A stretch of 25,372 nucleotides of DNA from Scatomonas sp963649395 (lineage in GTDB: Bacteria; Bacillota; Clostridia; Lachnospirales; Lachnospiraceae), in assembly GCA_963649395.1 (NCBI GenBank), contig CAVJHW010000025.1, positions 1 to 25,372 on the forward strand, written 5' to 3'. This document shows, piece by piece, positions 23,182 through 25,372 of the stretch. The notes beneath the pieces are model-generated. The model saw nothing but the letters and a program-made list of their open reading frames with translations, ran no database searches and was not told the DNA's origin. How positions within the stretch are numbered: the first letter of the stretch is position 1; every line of letters begins with the position of its first letter. The position numbers and the translations under genes are program-made.

Positions 23182-24705
23182 ATGAAGATAGGAAAGGTCT
23201 GGCTGGTAGGAGCGGGTCCGGGAGATGTGGGCTTGCTGACCCTGAAGGGCCTGCAGGTTCTGCAGGAAGCAGAGGTGGTGGTATATGACAGCCTGGTGGG
23301 AGACAGCGTGCTGGCCTTGATTCCAGATGGGGCAGAAGCCATTTTGGCCGGTAAGAGAGCCGGTCATCACCACCTATCCCAGGAGGAGATTAACCAAATG
23401 CTGGTGAGGAAGGCGCAGGCAGGACATCAAGTGGTGCGCCTCAAGGGAGGGGATCCCTTCCTCTTTGGAAGGGGCGGGGAGGAGCTGGAGCTCCTTGCAG
23501 CCCAGGGAATTCCCTATGAGGTGGTTCCGGGTGTGCCATCCGCCCTTGCTGTTCCGGCCTACCAGGGCATTCCCGTGACCCACAGGAATTTGGCCTCGTC
23601 AGTGCATATTATTACCGGACACAGGCGGGAAGGAGAGGAAAACCGGATCAATTATAAGGCCCTAGTGGAGACCCGGGGGACCCTGGTTTTCCTGATGGGA
23701 ACTGCCAGCCTTGCAGAGATTTGCGCAGGCCTTTTGGAGGCTGGAATTGACGCAAAGCTGCCGGCCGCCCTTCTGCAAAGGGGTACCACTGCAGGTCAGA
23801 AATGCATCCTGGCTACGGTTTCCAGCCTGCCCGGGGAGATAAGAAAACAGGGGGCTCAAACTCCTGCTATTCTCATAGTAGGTAAGGTCTGTGCCCTGGC
23901 AGATTCCCTTGGCTGGTATGAAAAGCTGCCTTTGGCAGGGTATCGAGTCTTGGTGACTCGTCCCAGGGAGCTGAGCTTCTCATTGACGGAAGGGCTGAGA
24001 AGGCAGGGAGCGGAGGTGCTGGAGCTGCCGGCCATTGAGGTGGTGCCCCTTCCGGATCCTGCAAGGCTGCGGCAGGCCTGCGGTCATCTGAGGGATTACC
24101 GTTGGCTGGTATTTACCAGTCCCACGGGTGTTCGGCTTTTCTTTGATCAGCTGCGCACATTTTCGGTGGATTTGCGGCAATTAGCGTCTTGTAAAATAGC
24201 TGCTTTGGGGGAGGGAACGCAAAAAGCCTTGCAGGAACGGGGATTTTTCCCGGATCTTGTGCCTTCGGTCTATGAGGGAGCTTGTCTGGGAAAAGCCTTG
24301 GCAGCTGTCTGTCATCCATCCGATCGAATCCTTTTACCCAGAGCAGAGGCAGGAAACCAGGAGATTTTAAATGAATTGGCGGGATTTCAGGTGGAGGATG
24401 TGCCAGTCTACCGCACGGTCTTTCACCGCAAGGATTGCGTGGAGGAAAGAAAGCTTTTCGAGGAAGGCCAGGTGGATTGTGTTATATTTACCAGTGCTTC
24501 TACGGTTCGAGGCTTTGTGGAGGCCACCCAGGGTCTGGACTATAGCAGGCTAACCGCTGCCTGTATCGGGCGGCAGACCCAAGCCTGTGCCGCCTCCTAT
24601 GGAATGCAAACCCATGTGGCGTCCCAAGCTACCGTAGACAGTCTCTTAGGTCTGGTGACAGAGCTGGGTCAGAATCAGCTGAAAAATAAGAGATTACGAA
24701 AGTGA
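23182..24705 (+). CDS. cobA-hemD: Uroporphyrinogen-III C-methyltransferase / uroporphyrinogen-III synthase fusion
   Basis: 507 aa two-domain enzyme. Residues 1-245 are the SAM-dependent methyltransferase (VGAGPGDVGLLTLKG at about 9-23, VVRLKGGDPFLFGRGGEE, VPGVPSALAVPAYQGIPVTH), which turns uroporphyrinogen III into precorrin-2. Residues about 255-500 are the HemD-type cyclase (YRVLVTRPRE, LVFTSPTGVRLFF, DCVIFTSASTVRGF), which makes uroporphyrinogen III from the hemC product. This fusion is common in Clostridia and channels the flow toward corrinoids. The frame is open upstream to 22951 within hemC, but AAGGTGA (23172-23178) and family homology place the start at ATG 23182. hemB follows after 52 bases. 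Confidence 0.94.
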   Translation: MKIGKVWLVGAGPGDVGLLTLKGLQVLQEAEVVVYDSLVGDSVLALIPDGAEAILAGKRAGHHHLSQEEINQMLVRKAQAGHQVVRLKGGDPFLFGRGGEELELLAAQGIPYEVVPGVPSALAVPAYQGIPVTHRNLASSVHIITGHRREGEENRINYKALVETRGTLVFLMGTASLAEICAGLLEAGIDAKLPAALLQRGTTAGQKCILATVSSLPGEIRKQGAQTPAILIVGKVCALADSLGWYEKLPLAGYRVLVTRPRELSFSLTEGLRRQGAEVLELPAIEVVPLPDPARLRQACGHLRDYRWLVFTSPTGVRLFFDQLRTFSVDLRQLASCKIAALGEGTQKALQERGFFPDLVPSVYEGACLGKALAAVCHPSDRILLPRAEAGNQEILNELAGFQVEDVPVYRTVFHRKDCVEERKLFEEGQVDCVIFTSASTVRGFVEATQGLDYSRLTAACIGRQTQACAASYGMQTHVASQATVDSLLGLVTELGQNQLKNKRLRK

Positions 24706-24757
24706 TTCCTACGGAACAGTCCGTGAAATAAGGCACGCAGATAAGGAGAATGGAACA

Positions 24758-25372
24758 ATGGAGATGCTCTGCAGGCCGCGCCGTCTGCGCGGAGGAGAGA
24801 CCTTAAGAAGGATGGTCAGGGAGACGAGGATGGCCCCGTCTTCCCTTATTTATCCCCTTTTTGTAAAGGAAGGGTTAAAGGGAAAAGAGGAGATTCCCTC
24901 TATGCCCGGTCAATATCGTTATGGCTTAGAGGTATTGCCGAAGAAGCTGGAGGAGTTGGCCGGGGCAGGAGTCGGAAGCGTCATGCTGTTTGGCATACCC
25001 TCCAGAAAGGATCCGGTGGGTTCCGGTGCTTATGCAGAAGATGGGATCGTTCAAAAGGCTTTGGCCAAAGCCAAGGCGGAGGTGCCGGAGCTTTATTATA
25101 TTACGGATGTCTGCATGTGTGAATATACCTCTCACGGACATTGCGGGGTTTTGGGCGGCCATGACGTGGATAATGATGAGACCCTGAAGCTGCTGGCTCA
25201 GACTGCCCTGTCTCATGCGCAGGCAGGGGCAGCCATGGTGGCTCCCTCTGATATGATGGATGGAAGAATTGCCGCCATTAGAGCAGTTTTGGATGAGCAT
25301 GCCTATACAAATACTCCTATCATGTCCTATGCGGTAAAATATGCGTCCGCCTTTTATGGCCCGTTCCGTGAT
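24758..25372 (+). CDS. hemB: Delta-aminolevulinic acid dehydratase (porphobilinogen synthase), 3' end outside window
   Basis: The first 205 codons of HemB, open to the last base of the window; the full protein is usually about 320-330 aa. HemB condenses two aminolevulinate molecules to porphobilinogen. RPRRLRGGETLRRMVRET and LIYPLFVKEG are the typical N terminus. The metal site DVCMCEYTSHGHCG has Cys119, Cys121 and Cys129, so this is the zinc-dependent type. A Schiff-base Lys194 is seen in SYAVKYASAFYGPFRD; the second catalytic Lys would lie beyond the window. AAGGAG (24743-24748) sits 9 bases before the ATG. A GSA aminomutase (hemL) might follow outside the window. Confidence 0.95.
   Translation, partial: MEMLCRPRRLRGGETLRRMVRETRMAPSSLIYPLFVKEGLKGKEEIPSMPGQYRYGLEVLPKKLEELAGAGVGSVMLFGIPSRKDPVGSGAYAEDGIVQKALAKAKAEVPELYYITDVCMCEYTSHGHCGVLGGHDVDNDETLKLLAQTALSHAQAGAAMVAPSDMMDGRIAAIRAVLDEHAYTNTPIMSYAVKYASAFYGPFRD

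Noticed and set aside
1..25372. CRISPR arrays, tRNA or rRNA genes, insertion sequences, phage attachment sites
   Set aside because: None was seen by reading both strands. The only repeats are the short duplications listed, and no transposase or integrase motif is present.

Overview
The window looks like a chromosomal segment of a moderately GC-rich anaerobic Clostridia member, probably a Lachnospiraceae-like acetogen. The reasoning is indirect: purine-rich Shine-Dalgarno sites, many ATGA start/stop overlaps, a three-subunit [FeFe]-hydrogenase of the electron-bifurcating type, a MetV/MetF/RnfC-type methylene-THF reductase locus, and a complete late cobalamin pathway beside the early tetrapyrrole genes. 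The taxon is inferred; no rRNA or marker gene is present.

Layout. 1-1484 (AT-rich, probably acquired): the 3' part of a broken mcrB and an intact mcrC. 1546-5839: promoter, hydC-hydB-hydA and a strong terminator. 5840-6177: fossil of a Na/Pi cotransporter with a large internal deletion. 6217-7701 (minus strand): MATE efflux gene behind a MerR-type promoter with a 19-bp spacer. 7770-11478: extended -10 promoter, structured leader, then a MetV-RnfC fusion gene, a second free-standing metV, metF and a terminator. 11525-12312 (minus strand): YczE/YitT-like membrane protein. 12382-25372: one long plus-strand gene run, starting with a nucleotidyltransferase-fold protein, then cobT, cobU, cobS, a short CobU-like protein, cobC, an amidohydrolase, cbiB, cobD, hemA, precorrin-2 dehydrogenase, hemC, a cobA-hemD fusion and hemB, which runs off the window end.

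How it fits together. The hydrogenase couples H2 to NAD+ and ferredoxin. The MetF/MetV/RnfC proteins would reduce methylene-THF to methyl-THF, the last folate step of the methyl branch of the Wood-Ljungdahl pathway. The methyl group is then handled by corrinoid proteins, which explains a large investment in corrinoid synthesis: glutamyl-tRNA to uroporphyrinogen III (hemA, hemB, hemC, hemD), methylation and oxidation to sirohydrochlorin (cobA, dehydrogenase), and then aminopropanol attachment and nucleotide-loop assembly (cobD, cbiB, cobU, cobT, cobS, cobC). The corrin-ring cbi genes are not in this window.

The points most worth a second look are the MetV-RnfC fusion next to a second MetV, the short CobU-like protein that lacks the guanylylation region, the amidohydrolase and nucleotidyltransferase-like genes embedded in the cobalamin run without a visible B12 riboswitch, the deleted Na/Pi transporter fossil, and repeated small in-gene insertions and duplications.
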